Under the pieces are notes generated by a model that was given only the letters and a program-made list of their open reading frames with translations, was not told the DNA's origin and made no database searches. Positions 62,311-64,000 of a stretch of DNA of 64,000 nt are shown piece after piece. Source of the stretch: Thermodesulfobacteriota bacterium (GTDB lineage: Bacteria; Desulfobacterota; DSM-4660; Desulfatiglandales; Desulfatiglandaceae); contig JANQDY010000183.1 in assembly GCA_028278625.1 (NCBI GenBank), forward strand, positions 1 through 64,000, given 5' to 3'. The position numbers were made by a program, and so were the translations under genes. Each line of letters begins with the position of its first letter. Within the stretch, counting starts at the first letter, position 1.

Positions 62311-63294
62311 TTAACCCAAGCGTTCAGAACTCCCTTGTCGGTACCGACCCCTCATGTTCTCGATGATGCCCCAGAGCCCGTTTTGCGCAAAGAGCACGAA
62401 GCAAACAAAAACGGTTCCCAAAAGAAAGGGCCACCGCTGCCAGTAATTGGCGGCGAGATCCGAGGTCACGGTGACCAGCACCGCCCCAAGGATGGGCCCG
62501 AACAGTGTTCCCACACCTCCCACAATCTCCATCATGATGACCTGGGCTGAAACGGCAAAAGAGACGTTGGTAATATCAACGAAATTCATGAACATGGCAT
62601 GAAGGGTCCCCGCCAGTCCCATGAAAAGCCCCCCCAGCACAAATGCAATGACCTTGAAGGTTCGGGGTCTGTAACCGATGGCCTCCAATCTGGATTCATT
62701 CTCCCTCAGCCCTTGGAGTATCTTTCCAAAAGGGGAACGGGTGATTTTGCGAATCAGAAAGAGAGAAAGGACAAAAAAGAAAAAGGTCAGATAGTAAAAA
62801 CCGGTCTCCGTCAGAGGGATATGGATCACACCGGGGATCTCGAGGTCAGGTCTCGGTATCCCCGAAAGCCCGTCCCGGCCGCCCGTGAGGGTCTGCCATT
62901 CATCGGCCACGAAATAGATGAGTTCATTGAATGCGAACGTCAAAAGAAAACAGTATGTTCCCTTGCGGACCGTGCTCAAATAGCCGATGATGGCGGCCAA
63001 TATCCCCGTTCCCGCAAGAGAGGCCCCCATGGTGACGAAAATGTTGGTCTCATGATGGTGGATCAGAATACCGGCAATATAGGCCGCTGTTCCGAAGAAG
63101 GATGCCTGGCAGAAGATCATGATGCCCGCATATCCCAAAAGGAGATCGAAGGCGACCGTCATGAGTGCGAAGATCAGCGCTTCGGTGGCCAGGGCCGTGT
63201 ACGGCAGAAAAAGCGGCAATCCCCCAAGAATGAGGACCGTCACAATGAAATCAGCGTTATTCCGGCTGTCGTTTCTAAGTCTCGACCGATTCAA
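62311..63294 (-). CDS. livM: Branched-chain amino acid ABC permease LivM
   Basis: 327 residues, about 8-10 membrane helices. DLLLGYAGIMIFCQASFFGTAAYIAG and FGKILQGLRENESRLEAIGYRPRTFKVIAFVLGGLFMGLAGTLH (the cytoplasmic EAA-like coupling loop) are typical of LivM. IVGGVGTLFGPILGAVLV is the family C-terminal signature. It forms the membrane channel with LivH. It lies 71 bases downstream of livH. Confidence 0.93.
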   Translation of the reverse strand: MNRSRLRNDSRNNADFIVTVLILGGLPLFLPYTALATEALIFALMTVAFDLLLGYAGIMIFCQASFFGTAAYIAGILIHHHETNIFVTMGASLAGTGILAAIIGYLSTVRKGTYCFLLTFAFNELIYFVADEWQTLTGGRDGLSGIPRPDLEIPGVIHIPLTETGFYYLTFFFFVLSLFLIRKITRSPFGKILQGLRENESRLEAIGYRPRTFKVIAFVLGGLFMGLAGTLHAMFMNFVDITNVSFAVSAQVIMMEIVGGVGTLFGPILGAVLVTVTSDLAANYWQRWPFLLGTVFVCFVLFAQNGLWGIIENMRGRYRQGSSERLG

Positions 63295-63365
63295 CTCGTA
63301 TCCACCAGGATGGGGGAAACCCTGTCATGTCAGAAAAAAACGTTCCCGCAACGATTTACGCCTCA

Positions 63366-64000
63366 TCAATCTCGGATTCCCAGAAGGCCCCTGGGCCTCA
63401 TGAGCAGTACGGCGGCCATCACCAGGAATATGACAATTACGGATGCCCGGGGAAGTATCAGTGCCGTCATGGACTGGGCGATGCCCACGGCCAGCCCCCC
63501 CAGCACGGCCCCCCAAAAACTCCCCAACCCTCCGAGAATAACCACCGCAAAACAGATACCCATGATGTTTTCTCCCATCATGAATTCCACGCCCCGCATG
63601 GGAGCGGACAGGCCCCCGCTCAGGGCCGCAATTCCCATGGCAACCCCGAAAACCAGGGAAAAGACCCTCTGAATGTTGATACCCAGGGCACTGGCCATTT
63701 CGGAATTTTCAGTACCCGCCCTGATGAAAGCACCATAACGGGTCTTTTCCATGAAAAGCCACATGGCCATGATCACCAAAACCCCCGTGAAAAGAACGAA
63801 AATGCGATATTTTGGGAAGAAGATATCTCCAACGGGAAAAACCCCCGCCAGGATGTCGGGGGTTGCAAAGGACTTTCCCACCGGCCCGTAAACCATGATG
63901 ATCAACTCTCTTCCCATGAGGGCGATACCAAAGGTCATCAACACCTGATAGACGATATTCGCTTTGTAAAGGCGTCTTAGAAGCGTCATTTCAAACAGGG
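63366..64000 (-). CDS. livH: Branched-chain amino acid ABC permease LivH (partial, 5' end missing)
   Basis: Open frame from the stop at 63366 to the right edge with no stop upstream, so the gene continues outside the window. About 211 codons are seen, against about 290 in the family. YQVLMTFGIALMGRELI, YGAFIRAGTENSEMASALGINIQRVFSLVFGVAMGIAALSGGL and AVVILGGLGSFWGAVLGGLAVGIAQS are LivH signatures. It pairs with LivM in the membrane; the remaining N-terminal helices and any binding-protein gene lie beyond 64000. Confidence 0.92.
   Translation of the reverse strand, partial: LFEMTLLRRLYKANIVYQVLMTFGIALMGRELIIMVYGPVGKSFATPDILAGVFPVGDIFFPKYRIFVLFTGVLVIMAMWLFMEKTRYGAFIRAGTENSEMASALGINIQRVFSLVFGVAMGIAALSGGLSAPMRGVEFMMGENIMGICFAVVILGGLGSFWGAVLGGLAVGIAQSMTALILPRASVIVIFLVMAAVLLMRPRGLLGIRD

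Noticed and set aside
62599..63672. 357-codon open frame opposite livM/livH
   Set aside because: Antisense to two certain permease genes; highly charged, low-complexity product.
1..64000. tRNA, rRNA, CRISPR arrays, riboswitches, integrase or attachment sites
   Set aside because: Looked for on reading and none recognised. A covariance-model scan would be decisive for small RNAs and riboswitches.

Overview
The window reads as chromosomal DNA of a sulfate-reducing Desulfobacterota bacterium, probably of the Desulfobacteria/Desulfobacterales type. This is inferred from a dissimilatory-type ATP sulfurylase (sat), GTP-dependent PEP carboxykinase, PPi-type phosphofructokinase, futalosine-route menaquinone genes, several acyl-CoA dehydrogenase/ETF genes, a DUF169 protein inside a branched-chain amino acid ABC operon, and a NIL-domain ferredoxin. 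No rRNA, tRNA, CRISPR array or prophage was recognised.

Layout. 0-10 kb is accessory: a partial gene, an MscS channel, a phosphodiesterase, an RHH/PIN toxin-antitoxin pair coupled to a PAS protein, a class II Fic protein, an orphan LsrK-like AI-2 kinase, a decayed second copy of the toxin-antitoxin-PAS unit, a haem-binding lipoprotein and an MFS exporter. 10-15 kb carries a hydrolase, pckG and sat, the last two each with its own terminator. 14.7-19 kb is mqnE-mqnC-mqnX-mqnP. 19-24.3 kb holds exported proteins (an ankyrin membrane protein, a tail-fibre-like protein, a TM2 protein) and a decayed gene. 24.4-26.6 kb is a tetR-mqnB-mqnD operon that supplies further futalosine-pathway steps.

26.8-31.6 kb looks like a storage-granule or lipid-surface module: a small helical protein, a UbiB/ABC1-type kinase, a membrane lipase-like hydrolase, a protein built of exact 22-residue repeats, and a PhaR-type regulator. 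The kinase and repeat-protein genes share an almost identical promoter with an embedded dyad. 31.7-40 kb has a flavin reductase, a crotonase, an exported amidase, a membrane LytTR regulator, a TetR/B12-radical-SAM pair with two matching operators, and a REP-associated transposase with terminal repeats.

39.8-44.4 kb is an acyl-CoA dehydrogenase/ETF operon in which EtfA is fused to an XRE-type HTH and a cupin. 44.6-58 kb is mostly housekeeping: a Crp/Fnr regulator, rpmB, rel, proS, ispG, a large acyl-CoA dehydrogenase, PPi-PFK, an aminotransferase, a NIL ferredoxin, mnmA and mtaB. 58-64 kb has a chemoreceptor, a solute-binding protein and the liv operon (livG, DUF169, livM, partial livH).

The most notable items are the EtfA-XRE-cupin fusion, the 22-mer repeat/UbiB/PhaR module with its shared promoter-operator, the duplicated and decaying toxin-antitoxin-PAS unit, and the paired TetR operators.
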